This document shows, piece after piece, positions 1-9,061 of a stretch of DNA of 64,000 bases (position 1 is the first letter of the stretch; each line of letters starts with the position of its first letter). The translations under genes were made by a program, and so were the position numbers. Origin of the DNA: Fodinibacter sp963811825 (lineage in GTDB: Bacteria; Actinomycetota; Actinomycetes; Actinomycetales; Dermatophilaceae); the NCBI GenBank assembly GCA_963811825.1, contig CAWESS010000007.1, positions 79,158-143,157 on the forward strand, written 5' to 3'. A model generated the notes under the pieces. That model did not search any database, had not been told where the DNA came from, and was given only the letters and a program-made list of their open reading frames with translations.

Positions 1-19
1 TGCCTGTGGACGAGCGCCC

Positions 20-1691
20 TCAGATCCCTGCGGCGCGACTGAGTGCGACCCGGGTCGCCGCGTGCCGCTCGAGCACTCGCTCGACAGAACGCACGATCTC
101 CTGACGGGCCACGCCGTCGATCGACTCCCGGAGCCGCTTGTCGATGACCCGAGCCCGACGCCGCGACCCGACCCGAGCCAGCCACCGGGCGATCAGCGCG
201 AGCAACAGCCCTGCGGCGAGCCCTCCGACCAGCAGGAGCAGCGGCACCGGCAGCACACCGACACTGGGAGGTGCGCCGATGACGGCATCCACCTGCAGCC
301 ATCCGAGGACGACGTACAACGCGAGCCAGAGGAAGCCCGCGACGGCCGCCGCGGCAAAGGCCAGCTGCCCGAGGCCGAAGACCCGCCACCAGACCGGCGC
401 GCGGGCGTGCAGCGGCGTCCCGACGACTGCCTGGTCGAGGGCGTCACCCAGCGCGTCCCCGGGCGGGGAGGCAGCGCTCTCGACAGCCTCGGCCCACGGC
501 GCCGGAAGACCCTCGGCAGCATGGTCAGCCAGCCGCCGGGTCGCGAGCTCGACGGCGGAACGGGCCGCCGGTGATGCCGGCGGCAACGACGAGCGGCCCG
601 AGGACCGACCGCACGTCGGAGTCGGAGACGCTGATGTCGCGACCGTCCAGCCGCAAGCGCCTCAGGGGCCTGGGCCGCAACGCCTGCACCCATCGGGTGA
701 AGGGCCAACCGGTGTGTGATGCCGCCTCCATGCGGTAGTCCCGGGCGACCGCCTCGACGACCGTGGGCACCCCGGCACTGCGTGCGAGCGCGTCGACCAG
801 CTCGGTCCGGGCCGCGTCGTTCAACACGGGCTCGGAGTCCGCGACGTGCGCCGTCAACGCGGCGGCGCTGGCCCGCACGTCCGCGGCCAGCCGGGACCGG
901 GCCATCGTGCGCCCGGCCACCGCGTTGGCCAGCCGTTGGCGCAGGACGTCGACCCCCTGGCCCGTGGTGACGGATGTCGCCAGCACGGTGGCGCGCGGAA
1001 CCCCGTCCTGCTCCATGAGCCGGACGAGGTCGGCGCGGCACTGCTCGACCTCGAGGGCGGTGAGGCGGTCACTCTGGTTGAGCACGACCATCGTCACCGC
1101 CTCGTGCGTGGCGAGCGCAGCGACGTAGTCGTCGTGCAGCCGGGCATCGGCATACTTCTGGGGGTCGGTCACCCAGACGAACAGGTCGACGAGCTCGAGA
1201 ACCCGCTCGGCCTCGGCGCGGTTGCCGATCTCGCGTGAGTCGAAGTCGGGCAGGTCGAGCAGGACGAGTCCGTCGAGCGAGCCGAGCACAGCCTCCACGT
1301 CGTCCGGCTGCTCACCGACGACATGTCGGGCGCCGACGCCGAGCCAGTCGAGCAGGTCACCCGCCGGCTCGGCCCCCCAGATGGCGGCTGTCGGGGTGGC
1401 CGTGGTGGGGCGGCGCACTCCCGTGACCGCGATGTCACCACCGACGAGGGCATTGAACAGGGACGACTTGCCACTGCCCGTCGCACCCGCGAGGGCGACG
1501 ACGGTGTGGCCGCCGACGAGGGCGGTGCGCTCGGCGACCTTCGCGACGACGGCATCCGCCCGCGCACGCCCGTCGGCTGGCAACTGGGCCCCACCGGCGT
1601 CCGCCGCAGCGGCAAGGGCGGTCGCGGCAGCGGACAGCTCGTCGGCGGAGATCACCGCACCTCGAGCGCTCCCCCGGCGCAGCGGGCTCAC
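20..1691 (-). CDS. Dynamin-like membrane GTPase, second of a pair (frame broken near 580)
   Basis: A P-loop GTPase expected to bind the inner membrane. The first frame (1691 to 525) has a P-loop GATGSGKSS at residues 69-77, a DLPDFD G3-type motif near 146 and NQSD as the G4 motif near 205. It then runs out in an arginine-rich tail near 570. The protein clearly continues in another frame (586 to 20) with AARSAVELATRR, then two hydrophobic segments separated by a short loop and a basic C-terminus ending at the TGA at 20-22. Family members are single proteins of about 570 residues, so one base is gained or lost around 570-590, either by mutation or sequencing error. The GTG start at 1691 overlaps the stop of the upstream GTPase gene in a GTGA, implying translational coupling. 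The partner and cargo are unknown. Confidence 0.8.
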
Positions 1692-3409
1692 TGGACGACC
1701 GCCCGCAGGCGGGCGGCGACGGCCGTCAGCCGAGCAGCCTGTTCCGCCGGGGCCGACGTGTCGGCGAGCGCGACCGCGTACCTCTGCTGCTCACCCTCGT
1801 AGAGCTCGTCGGCGAGCTCGAGGAGACGGGCGCGCGCCTTGGCCGCCATCTCGCGCACCGCCTGGTCCCCGAAGATCGCCTCGAGCACGCGCTGGGCGAG
1901 GACGGCTGTTCCCCCGGCGATACCGATCTCGGCACCGACCAGCCCACCGGTGCTGCTGAACGCGACGAGCATGAGGAACAGGCCGATCGCGTTGAGGCCG
2001 TAGGCCGTGATGCGGGCGCTGGTGCGGCGGCCCTGTCCTTCGGTCCGCACGAGCTCGAGCACCTCGCCCTGCCACTGCCGCACGAGCCGTTCGACGTCAC
2101 CCTGGAGGCCGGGGCTGGGCTTGGCAAGATCCGGATGCCGTGCCAGCACCGGTGCTCCGCCGGGCAGGCGCCGCCAGGCTCGTGCGGACTCGGACGCCGC
2201 GGTCTCGGCGTTCGCGAGGATGAGGGTGGCGACCCCGCTCTGCAGCGCCTCGCCCAGGCTCTCGGCGGGGGGCGTGCTGCCCTTGACGGCCGCGGTGATC
2301 TTGTCGCGCCACCGCGAGATCGTCGTCTCGACCTGGCGGAAGAACTCGCCGGTCCCGACGAACTCCTGCCACCGAGCCAGCACCTCACCGCGCAGCAGCG
2401 TGCCGTCGGTCATGCCGTCGTCGACGCGGCGGTGGGCCGCGTCGTAGCTTTCGTCGACCGCTCGCCGCAGTGCCGTGGCCGCATCGTGCTGGTCGCGGCT
2501 GGCGACGACGAGCTCGCTCGTGCGACCGGAGAGGGAGTCCACGGCGCCCCGCAACGTCTGTCCGACGACGATCGAGCGAGCCCGTGAGTCGCTGGCGAGC
2601 GCATGCAGCCACGAGCTGAGCCGCTCCACCGCCTCCGGCGGCAGCCGGCCATCGGCGTCGAGCGTGGCCTCGGGGACCGTGAAGATGGGCGCCGTCGGCA
2701 GACCCTGTTCGCGCAACATCGCCGCCAGGTGGGGCCGGATCTCCTCGATGGCCTCCGGCGGGATCCGGTCGAGCACGATCGCCACGGAGGTGCCACGGTC
2801 GGCGGCCGTGCGCAGCAGATCCCAGGGAACGGCATCCGCGTAGCGCGCGGCAGTCGTGACGAAGAGCCAGAGATCCGCGGCTGAGAGCAGCTGGGCGGCG
2901 ATGGCGCGGTTGGCGGAGACGACCGAGTCGATGTCGGGTGCGTCGAGCAGCGCCATCCCCGCCGGGAGCGTCTCTGACTCGACAAGGCGCACCGTGCCGG
3001 GCTGGTCCAGGCCGGGCTGGTCGGCATTCCCCTGCCCGGTCACGCGCGCGAGTCCGGGCAGGATCCGGGTGTCCGCGAACCAGCGACGGTCGTCGGGGTG
3101 GTGGACGAGCACCGGGGAGGTCGTGGTCGGGCGCAGCACACCCGGCCGGCTGACCGTGGCGCCGACGACCGAGTTGACCAGGGTCGACTTGCCGGCGCCG
3201 GTCGATCCGCCGACCACGGCGAGAAGCGGGGCGTCGATCGCGCGCAACCGGGGAAGGACGTAGTCGTCAAGCTGCTGGAGCAGTGCCGTGCGGGAGGCCT
3301 CGGCCGCCGACCGGCTCGGCACATCGAGTGGGAGTGACGTCTGAGCCACCTCGTCGCGAAGGGCCTCGACGACGGAGGCGAGCGCCTCCACGTCACTGTC
3401 CACGGTCAC
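1688..3409 (-). CDS. Dynamin-like/ABC-type GTPase with C-terminal membrane segments
   Basis: Predicted 573-residue GTPase, first of a two-gene unit. The P-loop GGSTGAGKST lies at residues 67-76. A threonine-rich RPTTTSP switch I region sits near 93-99 and DAPDID (G3) near 156. The middle is helical and charged. The C-terminal quarter has two adjacent hydrophobic stretches (around GLFLMLVAFSS and GLVGAEIGIAGGTAVL) followed by an amphipathic helical tail, the architecture of bacterial dynamin-like proteins. The chosen GTG at 3409 is preceded seven bases away by a TAGGGT -10-like element, so the mRNA may be leaderless. Longer upstream extension is unlikely because it would run through the divergent thpR gene. 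It overlaps the next GTPase gene by GTGA. Physiological role inferred only from domain order. Confidence 0.8.
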   Translation of the reverse strand: MTVDSDVEALASVVEALRDEVAQTSLPLDVPSRSAAEASRTALLQQLDDYVLPRLRAIDAPLLAVVGGSTGAGKSTLVNSVVGATVSRPGVLRPTTTSPVLVHHPDDRRWFADTRILPGLARVTGQGNADQPGLDQPGTVRLVESETLPAGMALLDAPDIDSVVSANRAIAAQLLSAADLWLFVTTAARYADAVPWDLLRTAADRGTSVAIVLDRIPPEAIEEIRPHLAAMLREQGLPTAPIFTVPEATLDADGRLPPEAVERLSSWLHALASDSRARSIVVGQTLRGAVDSLSGRTSELVVASRDQHDAATALRRAVDESYDAAHRRVDDGMTDGTLLRGEVLARWQEFVGTGEFFRQVETTISRWRDKITAAVKGSTPPAESLGEALQSGVATLILANAETAASESARAWRRLPGGAPVLARHPDLAKPSPGLQGDVERLVRQWQGEVLELVRTEGQGRRTSARITAYGLNAIGLFLMLVAFSSTGGLVGAEIGIAGGTAVLAQRVLEAIFGDQAVREMAAKARARLLELADELYEGEQQRYAVALADTSAPAEQAARLTAVAARLRAVVQ

Positions 3410-3416
3410 ACCGCCA

Positions 3417-3422
3417 ACCCTA
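3417..3422 (-). promoter_or_regulatory. Putative -10 element for the GTPase pair
   Basis: The minus strand reads TAGGGT seven bases upstream of the GTG at 3409. The spacing suggests transcription starts at or next to the start codon (leaderless), which is common in actinobacteria. The opposite gene thpR starts at 3479, so this about 70-bp gap must hold both promoters. Confidence 0.4.
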
Positions 3423-3478
3423 ACGACTTTGCGCACACTGACAGGCGATTCCTCAGGGCGCGCCGGATGATGTTCGGC

Positions 3479-4039
3479 ATGCGACTGTTCGTGGCGGTGG
3501 AACCTGATGTCGAGGTGGTGGAGCATCTCGACGAGTTTCTCGAGGTGCGCCGGGAGGCGGACCCGGACCTGCGATGGAGCTCGCCGGCGCAGTGGCACGT
3601 CACCCTGGCCTTCATGGGGGCCGCACCCGAGCGAGTGGTGGACGACCTCATCGAGTCCGTCAGCGCCGCAGCCGCGCGGTGTTCGCCCGTGGTGCTCGGC
3701 ATCTCGGGTGGCGGCTGCTTCCCGGACGTGTCCCGCGCGAGGGTCTTGTGGGCAGGGCTGAGCGGGGGCGACGGTCTGGCGCCCCTCGCCCGCGGCGTGC
3801 GGGCTGCGGCGGCTGTCGCCGGGGGCGCGCCGGAGGGTGGGCCGTTCCGGCCGCACGTCACGCTGGGCCGCTTCGGGCATCCGACCGAGGCGACGCGGTG
3901 GGTGCGGGTGCTGGACTCGTACGCGGGGCCGACGTGGACGGCATCCGAGATCACCGTCGTGGCCTCGCACCTCCCCCGGGAACGCGGCCACCGTCCGCGA
4001 CACGAGGTCCTCGCCCGCGCTCGGATGGGCCGCGACTGA
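3479..4039 (+). CDS. thpR: RNA 2',3'-cyclic phosphodiesterase (2H family)
   Basis: A 186-residue 2H phosphoesterase that hydrolyses 2',3'-cyclic phosphate ends of RNA, the ThpR/LigT family. Both diagnostic HxTx signatures are present, HVTL at residues 40-43 and HVTL at 126-129, in the usual N- and C-lobes. The start ATG at 3479 gives the typical N-terminus MRLFVAV. An in-frame ATG twelve bases earlier (3467) is possible but adds an atypical extension. It is divergent from the GTPase pair and followed by tRNA-Arg. Confidence 0.88.
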   Translation: MRLFVAVEPDVEVVEHLDEFLEVRREADPDLRWSSPAQWHVTLAFMGAAPERVVDDLIESVSAAAARCSPVVLGISGGGCFPDVSRARVLWAGLSGGDGLAPLARGVRAAAAVAGGAPEGGPFRPHVTLGRFGHPTEATRWVRVLDSYAGPTWTASEITVVASHLPRERGHRPRHEVLARARMGRD

Positions 4040-4112
4040 CCCTTGGGTGCTCAGGGCGAGGGTGCTGGTCCAGTCCTACACTGACGGTCGGTGGTCGGGA
4101 GTCGGCCGCCCG

Positions 4113-4185
4113 GCCCCCGTAGCTCAGCGGATAGAGCAAGAGCCTTCTAATCTCGAGGTCGCAGGTTCGAGTCCTGCCGGGGGCG
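4113..4185 (+). tRNA. tRNA-Arg (anticodon TCT)
   Basis: Cloverleaf: acceptor GCCCCCG pairs with CGGGGGC, D arm GCTC/GAGC, anticodon loop CTTCTAA, T stem GCAGG/CCTGC with TTCGAGT loop. CCA is not encoded. The anticodon stem AGAGC/TCTCG has only three clean pairs; positions 31-39 (C-T) and 27-43 (A-G) do not pair. A TACACT -10-like element lies about 35 bases upstream. Confidence 0.96.
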
Positions 4186-4233
4186 CCGTCGAGAACATGT
4201 CCTGACCTGCGAGAATGCGATTGCCTATTCCGA

Positions 4234-4255
4234 AGCGTGCACTAAGCGTGCACTA
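4234..4255 (+). repeat. Short direct repeat downstream of tRNA-Arg
   Basis: AGCGTGCACTA occurs twice in tandem 48 bp after the tRNA 3' end; each unit contains the palindrome GTGCAC. tRNA 3' flanks are common integration sites, so this may be an attachment-site scar, but no integrase or element is present. Confidence 0.45.
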
Positions 4256-4347
4256 GTCGCGGCTTCTCGTGCCCTTGCTCGGAACAACATGTGGAATGTG
4301 GTTGACACGTGGTCGACGTCGTCAGGTCCTCGACGTTCGATCGGTGG

Positions 4348-4758
4348 CTAGCCGAGTCTCCTCATGACGAGAGCGGCCAGTGCCTCACGGGTGGGGTGCC
4401 CCCAGCCGATGCAGAAGGGATGGCCCGCCGGATCGGCGTACACCTGATGCCCCTCGTCGCTCTCCAGGTCAGCGGCCTGAAGCACGCGAGCACCGAGCCT
4501 CATCGCCTGTTCGTGCGCCTGAGCCGGGTCGTCGACGTGGAGGTCGAGGTGTACCTGCTGAGGCGCGCCGTTCGGCCAGTCAGGAGGACTGTGCTGCGGC
4601 GCGAGCTGAACGCCGATCCGCCACTCGCCAGCAGCGTCGATCACGGTGTGAAACGTCTTGTCGTCGAAGACGTGGCCGTCCAGCATTCCCGCCCAGAAGG
4701 CGCTCTCGGCGTGGAGGTCGCTGGCATCGAAGACGACCACAGCGCGGATGGGATTCAT
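4348..4758 (-). CDS. VOC (glyoxalase/bleomycin-resistance fold) family protein
   Basis: A 136-residue one-domain vicinal-oxygen-chelate protein. It starts MNPIRAVVVFDASD, has the paired beta-alpha-beta-beta-beta modules of the fold (HLDLHVDD in the middle) and ends with YADPAGHPFCIGW, a characteristic VOC C-terminal strand. The substrate cannot be read from sequence; members include glyoxalases, dioxygenases and drug-binding proteins, and many actinobacterial small VOC proteins are uncharacterised. It stands alone with no operon partner, in a gene-poor region next to tRNA-Arg. Confidence 0.75.
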   Translation of the reverse strand: MNPIRAVVVFDASDLHAESAFWAGMLDGHVFDDKTFHTVIDAAGEWRIGVQLAPQHSPPDWPNGAPQQVHLDLHVDDPAQAHEQAMRLGARVLQAADLESDEGHQVYADPAGHPFCIGWGHPTREALAALVMRRLG

Positions 4759-4880
4759 GACGCGACCCTACGTAGCCCGTGAACGCAGGGCCAGATCGGG
4801 AACCTCCGAACTGTCGGACGCGCATCGGCACGGTCAGGGCAGATCCGTGATGGCCTCGGCCGCCAGGGATGACCAACTCG

Positions 4881-4940
4881 TGACGGGGTTGTCCGCTCGG
4901 GACGGGCGTGTACCCGCGTCGCGAGCGGACAACCCCGTCA
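4881..4940. repeat. Perfect 19-bp inverted repeat
   Basis: TGACGGGGTTGTCCGCTCG at 4881-4899 is exactly inverted at 4922-4940, separated by a 22-base spacer that itself can pair (GAC GGG ... CCC GTC). There is no T-run. It lies between the VOC gene and the DUF1801 gene and is not within any supported coding region. Confidence 0.8.
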
Positions 4941-5269
4941 TCAGGTGACCGCACTCACTTGGCTGACGCTCACAGGGCCGACGAGCTGGCAGGTTGCACG
5001 TCCGTGGGTTCATGCGGTGCGGGCGTCGAAGGACAAGCGGCTGCTTCACCTCCTGACCCAAGGCGCAGAGGGGCGGAGCCCCGGTTCTCGGGGATGCGGA
5101 AGCGCTTCCCGCCAGGAAGCATGAAAGACTCGCCGCAAGCCCTCGTTCTCTCCCCCCAGTGCGCGAGGGCCCAGCGTCCCGGGTTGAGGCCTCAGGCCTC
5201 CCCGGGACGCGCCTTTCGGCAATAGTCTCGTGAGACACCACGGCACGCCGATGACCGAGAGGACCCGCC
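4941..5269. other. Non-coding stretch with several hairpins
   Basis: No convincing gene. It holds GGGGCGGAGCCCC (5070-5082), the 12-bp palindrome GGAAGCGCTTCC (5098-5109) and a terminator-like hairpin at 5174-5210. Together with 4759-4940 this is about 510 bp without a gene. Confidence 0.6.
5174..5210. terminator. Terminator-like hairpin
   Basis: GCGTCCCGGG at 5174-5183 pairs with CCCGGGACGC at 5201-5210; the loop contains GAGGCCTC, which is self-complementary. A short TTT follows. It lies 60 bp before the DUF1801 gene, so it may insulate that gene or terminate transcription from upstream. Confidence 0.55.
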
Positions 5270-5723
5270 ATGGCCACGAAGAAGAGCGACAGCGGCGGGT
5301 TCAGCGCCGACGAGCGCGCGGCGATGAAGGCGCGCGCGGCCGAGCTGCGCGCCGAGGGCAAGAAGGGCGCCAAGCGTGCTGACGGTCTCCAGGCGATCCT
5401 CGACCGCATTGCCGAGATGGACCCGGCGGACCGCGCCCTCGCCGAGCGCGTACACGCGCGTCGTGACCGAGACCGCACCAGACCTCATGCCGAAGACCTG
5501 GTACGGGATGCCGGCCTACGCCGACTCCGACGGGAAGGTCGTCGCCTTCTTCCAGGATGCCGGGAAGTTCAAGTACCGCTACTGCACCCTGGGCTTCCAG
5601 GACGCCGCGAACCTCGACGACGGTGACATGTGGCCGGCCTCCTTCGCCCTCGTGGGGTGGAGCCCTGCGGTCGAGAAGAAGGTCATCGCCCTCGTGAAGG
5701 CGGCGATCAGGCCACAGGACTGA
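5270..5723 (+). CDS. DUF1801-type small protein (frame broken near 5455)
   Basis: The N-terminal half reads from ATG 5270 (MATKKSDSGGFSADERAAM, with a lysine/alanine-rich helix). After AERVHA near 5450 the sensible sequence continues one base forward as VVTETAPDLMPKTWYGMPAY, then FKYRYCTLGFQD, ending at 5723. The second part has the WYGMPAY and dense aromatic pattern of DUF1801/YdhG-like proteins. The breakpoint sits in a CGCGCG run, so one extra base is likely. Expected intact length is about 150 residues. Function unknown; the 3' end overlaps the convergent amidohydrolase gene by 17 bp. Confidence 0.6.
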
Positions 5724-6936
5724 TCTGCTCGGCGAGCTGGCGCGACCGTCGCAACGCCATCTCGGCGAGTGCGGCCGCGACGTCCGGGACGACCGAGTCG
5801 TCGAACGCCGCGCGGGGTGAGTGGTTGTCCTCGGCGTCAGCCGGGTCCCCGAGGGCGCAGGCGCTCACGTTGAGGTAGGCGCCCGGCACCTCGTCCAGGA
5901 CGAACGACATGTCCTCCGACCCGGCCTCGGGGTTGACCATGTCCGCCCACCGGTCGGCACCGAAGAGGTCGACCACCACGCCCTGGGCGAAGGCGAACTC
6001 CTCGACGTCGTTGACCGTCACCGGGTAGCCGTTGCCGATGGTGACCTCCGCGGTCATCCCGTGGGCCTGCGCGACGTGCTCGGCAACCCGGGTCACCGCG
6101 TCGTGGGCCCGGGCGCGGTTCTCGGCCGAGAAGGTGCGCAACGTCGCCTCGACGTACGCGTCGTCCGGGATGATGTTGTCCTTCGTTCCCGCGGCGATCC
6201 GGCCCACCGTGAGCACCACCGGGTCCCACACGCTGAACTGGCGGGTGACCGCGCTCTGGTAGGCCAGCACGATCTCGCACGCCACCGGCACGGGGTCCTT
6301 CGCACGATCGGGCGCTGACCCGTGGCCGCCCACACCGCGCACCACGACGTGGACCTCGTCGGCCGCCGCCATGAGGGTGCCCGGGCGGCCGAACCACACC
6401 CCGAGTGGATGGTCCGCGGAGTACACGTGGACGGCGTACGCGGCGTCCACCCGCCGACCAGCCGCCTCGAGCAGCCCCTCACGGATCATCGGCTCGGCAC
6501 CGCCGGGACCTTCCTCCGCGGGCTGGAACATCAGCACGACGTCGCCGACGAGCTCGTCACGCAGCTCGTGCAGGATGCGCGCCGCGCCGACGAGGCCCGC
6601 CATGTGCAGGTCGTGCCCGCACGCGTGCATCAGCCCCGGGCGGGTCGAGGCGTAGTCGACGTCGACCTCCTCGGCGACCGGCAGTGCATCCATGTCGCCG
6701 CGCAGCAGCACCACCGGCCGCTCCCCCGTCACCGGCGACCGCCCTCGCAGGACAGCGACGACCGAGCTCAGCGAGTCCCCCAGCGTCACCTCGAGGTCGA
6801 GCCCGGACAACGCCTCGAGCACCGCCGCCTGGGTGTCCGGCAGGTGCAGGCCCAACTCCGGGATGCCGTGCAGTCGCCTCCGTAGGTCGACCAGCTCGGG
6901 TGCGAGGCGGGCGGCGATGGCAAGGGTGTCGGTCAC
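5707..6936 (-). CDS. M20 family metallo-amidohydrolase (hippurate hydrolase/IAA-amino acid hydrolase type)
   Basis: A 409-residue M20D peptidase-like amidohydrolase that would cleave an N-acyl amino acid or similar amide in the cytoplasm. Family features are visible in order: LRRRLHGIPELG near residue 18, the metal-binding HACGHDLH, the catalytic PAEEGPGGA, then the dimerisation lid region and a late SEDMSFVLDEVPG with metal-binding context. Length matches the family. It is preceded by no close partner; the PrsW gene ends 53 bp upstream on the same strand. The exact substrate is not determinable. Confidence 0.85.
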   Translation of the reverse strand: MTDTLAIAARLAPELVDLRRRLHGIPELGLHLPDTQAAVLEALSGLDLEVTLGDSLSSVVAVLRGRSPVTGERPVVLLRGDMDALPVAEEVDVDYASTRPGLMHACGHDLHMAGLVGAARILHELRDELVGDVVLMFQPAEEGPGGAEPMIREGLLEAAGRRVDAAYAVHVYSADHPLGVWFGRPGTLMAAADEVHVVVRGVGGHGSAPDRAKDPVPVACEIVLAYQSAVTRQFSVWDPVVLTVGRIAAGTKDNIIPDDAYVEATLRTFSAENRARAHDAVTRVAEHVAQAHGMTAEVTIGNGYPVTVNDVEEFAFAQGVVVDLFGADRWADMVNPEAGSEDMSFVLDEVPGAYLNVSACALGDPADAEDNHSPRAAFDDSVVPDVAAALAEMALRRSRQLAEQISPVA

Positions 6937-6989
6937 GGGGTCCTCTCGGGCGATGCGTGGTGAGCCGGCCGGTCAGGCACGGCGTGGGG

Positions 6990-8159
6990 TCAGGCGGCGT
7001 GCAGGCCGATGAACTCGGCCCGTCGATCGCGAAGAGCCAGCAACAGCTCGTGTTCCTGCTCGATGGCGTGGGCGTCCGCAGCCCGGTGAAGCATTCGGCG
7101 ACGGAGCAGCGCCAGCTCGCTCGCGGCATCCTGGAAGGCCCGCATCGCCTTCAGGCCGTCGCGCCCGGTGTTGGCCCTGGCCCAGGCGCGGGCCTCGCGT
7201 CGTTGCGGCATCGAGGAGAGCATGGCGACCTCGGCGGGCGAGAGCCACCCGACGTCGGCGTAGGGCCGCAGGAACTGCCCGATGAGCCGACCCTCCTCAC
7301 GGCGGGCCCACCCGACGAACGCGAGGAACGCGAAGAAGATGGGCACCTGGACGAAGAGGTAGACCACGACCATGCCCTGCCCGCCGGACACGGCGGCGAG
7401 GTTCCACAGGCCGTGGCTCAGCACTGCGAGCAGGAACCCCACCACGGGGGCGAACACTCGCGGCATCCACGACCTGCTCGTCGCAGCGACACCGATCCCG
7501 ATGCCGGTCAGGATGGTGAACATCGGGTGGGCGAACGGCGACAGGATGCACCGGGCGATGAACGTGCCCGTCAGCAGCTCGCTGCCGCCGTCGGTCCACG
7601 CGACGGCGAGGTACTGGATGTTCTCGGTGAAGGCGAAGCCGGCGGCGCAGATGCCTGCGTAGACCATGCCGTCGGTGATGCCATCGAACTCGTTGCGGAG
7701 GAACCACCACACGAACAGGACGAACACCCCCTTCGCAGCCTCCTCCACGAACGGGGCCACGAGGACGGCGGTCGTCGTCAGCGCGGCGTCCGCGTCAGCG
7801 GTCGACATCGCCTCGATGAGGGCGATGGCGGAGGAGTTGAGGACGGCCGCGACAGCCGCCGCCACGAGCGCTCCCCAGAGGAAGGCGCCGACGAGCAGCC
7901 GGTTCGGCTCCGACTCGAAGCGGTCGAGCCACAAGAAGGTGGGGATGACGATGCCGAGCGGCACGACGGCGGCGGCCAGCGCCAGCAGGGCGGTCTGCAC
8001 CCCGAAGGCGGCGCCGAAGTACGCGGCGACGACGATCGCGACCAGCAGGAACCCCAGCCCGGCGACACCTGTCAGGACCCACCCGCGCAGTGCGGGGCGC
8101 GTGGTCGGGTCCCGACGCAGCCGCGGCGCGGGCCGTTGCGTCGTGACGTCGCCGCTCAT
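6990..8159 (-). CDS. PrsW family intramembrane metalloprotease
   Basis: A 389-residue polytopic membrane protein. The PrsW signatures are present: a glutamate pair in APFVEEAAKG, FAFTENIQYL, and histidines in SPFAHPMFT and LSHGLWN, which together form the proposed metal site. About eight hydrophobic segments precede a soluble C-terminal tail of about 100 residues. PrsW of Bacillus cleaves an anti-sigma factor; the target here is unknown. ATG 8159 (MSGDVTTQR) was chosen because it leaves a short gap to the divergent orn gene; further upstream would overlap it. Confidence 0.85.
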   Translation of the reverse strand: MSGDVTTQRPAPRLRRDPTTRPALRGWVLTGVAGLGFLLVAIVVAAYFGAAFGVQTALLALAAAVVPLGIVIPTFLWLDRFESEPNRLLVGAFLWGALVAAAVAAVLNSSAIALIEAMSTADADAALTTTAVLVAPFVEEAAKGVFVLFVWWFLRNEFDGITDGMVYAGICAAGFAFTENIQYLAVAWTDGGSELLTGTFIARCILSPFAHPMFTILTGIGIGVAATSRSWMPRVFAPVVGFLLAVLSHGLWNLAAVSGGQGMVVVYLFVQVPIFFAFLAFVGWARREEGRLIGQFLRPYADVGWLSPAEVAMLSSMPQRREARAWARANTGRDGLKAMRAFQDAASELALLRRRMLHRAADAHAIEQEHELLLALRDRRAEFIGLHAA

Positions 8160-8232
8160 GGCACGCGACACTAGCCCAGAAGGGGTGGGACGGACGGGCA
8201 ACGCTGAGCGTGCGGCACCTAGCATGTGCCTC

Positions 8233-8919
8233 ATGGCCACCCCCGCGACAGATCGATCACTGAGCGACCGCATCGTCTGGATCGACTGTGAGATGACCGG
8301 CCTGTCGCTGACCCACGACGCCCTCATCGAGGTCGCCGCGCTCGTCACCGACTACGAGCTGACGGTGCTCGGTGACGGTGTGGACGTCGTCATCCGGCCA
8401 CCGGACGAGGCGCTCGCGCAGATGGACGACTTCGTGCGTGACATGCACACCACGTCCGGGCTGCTCGACGTCCTCGAGGGCGGCACGACGCTGGAGCTCG
8501 CGCAGGAGATGGTGCTGGACTACGTGCGCGAATGGTCGCCCGAGCCGGGTCGTTCACCCCTCGGCGGCAACACGGTCGCGACCGACCGGGCCTTCCTCGC
8601 CCGCGACATGCCCGCCCTCGAGAGCCACCTGCACTACCGGATCATCGACGTCTCCTCGATCAAGGAGCTCTCGCGCCGCTGGTACCCGCGGGCCTACTTC
8701 GCCGCGCCGAGCAAGTCGGGCGGTCACCGTGCCCTGGCCGACATCCGCGAGTCGATCGCCGAGCTGCGCTACTACCGCGAGGCGGTGTTCGTACCCCGGC
8801 CCGGGCCGACGACCGAGCAGGCCCGCGCGCTCGCAGCGCCCCACGTCGTCGACCACGGCTCGGCGTCCACGACGTCACCGTCGACGGACCGAGACGTGGT
8901 CGAGAGCACCCCTCCGTAG
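8233..8919 (+). CDS. orn: Oligoribonuclease (DEDDh 3'-5' exoribonuclease)
   Basis: A 228-residue DEDDh exonuclease that degrades 2-5-nt RNAs and pGpG to mononucleotides. The DxE motif is in WIDCEMTGL near residue 17, followed by LGGNTVATDRAFL with its catalytic aspartate and SGGHRALADIRESI containing the H and D of the last motif. The last about 40 residues (PTTEQARALAAPHVVDHGSA onward) extend beyond the usual Orn core of about 180-200 and look disordered. Divergent from PrsW, followed by tRNA-His. Confidence 0.93.
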   Translation: MATPATDRSLSDRIVWIDCEMTGLSLTHDALIEVAALVTDYELTVLGDGVDVVIRPPDEALAQMDDFVRDMHTTSGLLDVLEGGTTLELAQEMVLDYVREWSPEPGRSPLGGNTVATDRAFLARDMPALESHLHYRIIDVSSIKELSRRWYPRAYFAAPSKSGGHRALADIRESIAELRYYREAVFVPRPGPTTEQARALAAPHVVDHGSASTTSPSTDRDVVESTPP

Positions 8920-8980
8920 CAGGTACGATGGTTCGCGCTGCGGGCGCAAGGGATCCACGGATGCCGTCGCGCCCGCCGTG

Positions 8981-9056
8981 GTGGGTATAGCTCAGCTGGT
9001 AGAGCATCGCGTTGTGGTCGCGAGGGCCGCGGGTTCAAGTCCCGTTACTCACCCCA
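8981..9056 (+). tRNA. tRNA-His (anticodon GTG)
   Basis: Acceptor GTGGGTA pairs with TACTCAC, anticodon loop TTGTGGT in a CG-rich stem (TCGCG/CGCGA), T stem GCGGG/CCCGT (one mismatch at the last pair), and CCA is encoded (9054-9056). The extra G-1 expected for tRNA-His is the G at 8980. TACGAT at about 8933 may be its -10 element. Confidence 0.97.
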
Positions 9057-9061
9057 GGACC

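Noticed and set aside
4233..4347. A prophage or integrative element at tRNA-Arg
   Set aside because: No integrase, phage gene or second attachment site is present; only a short repeat.
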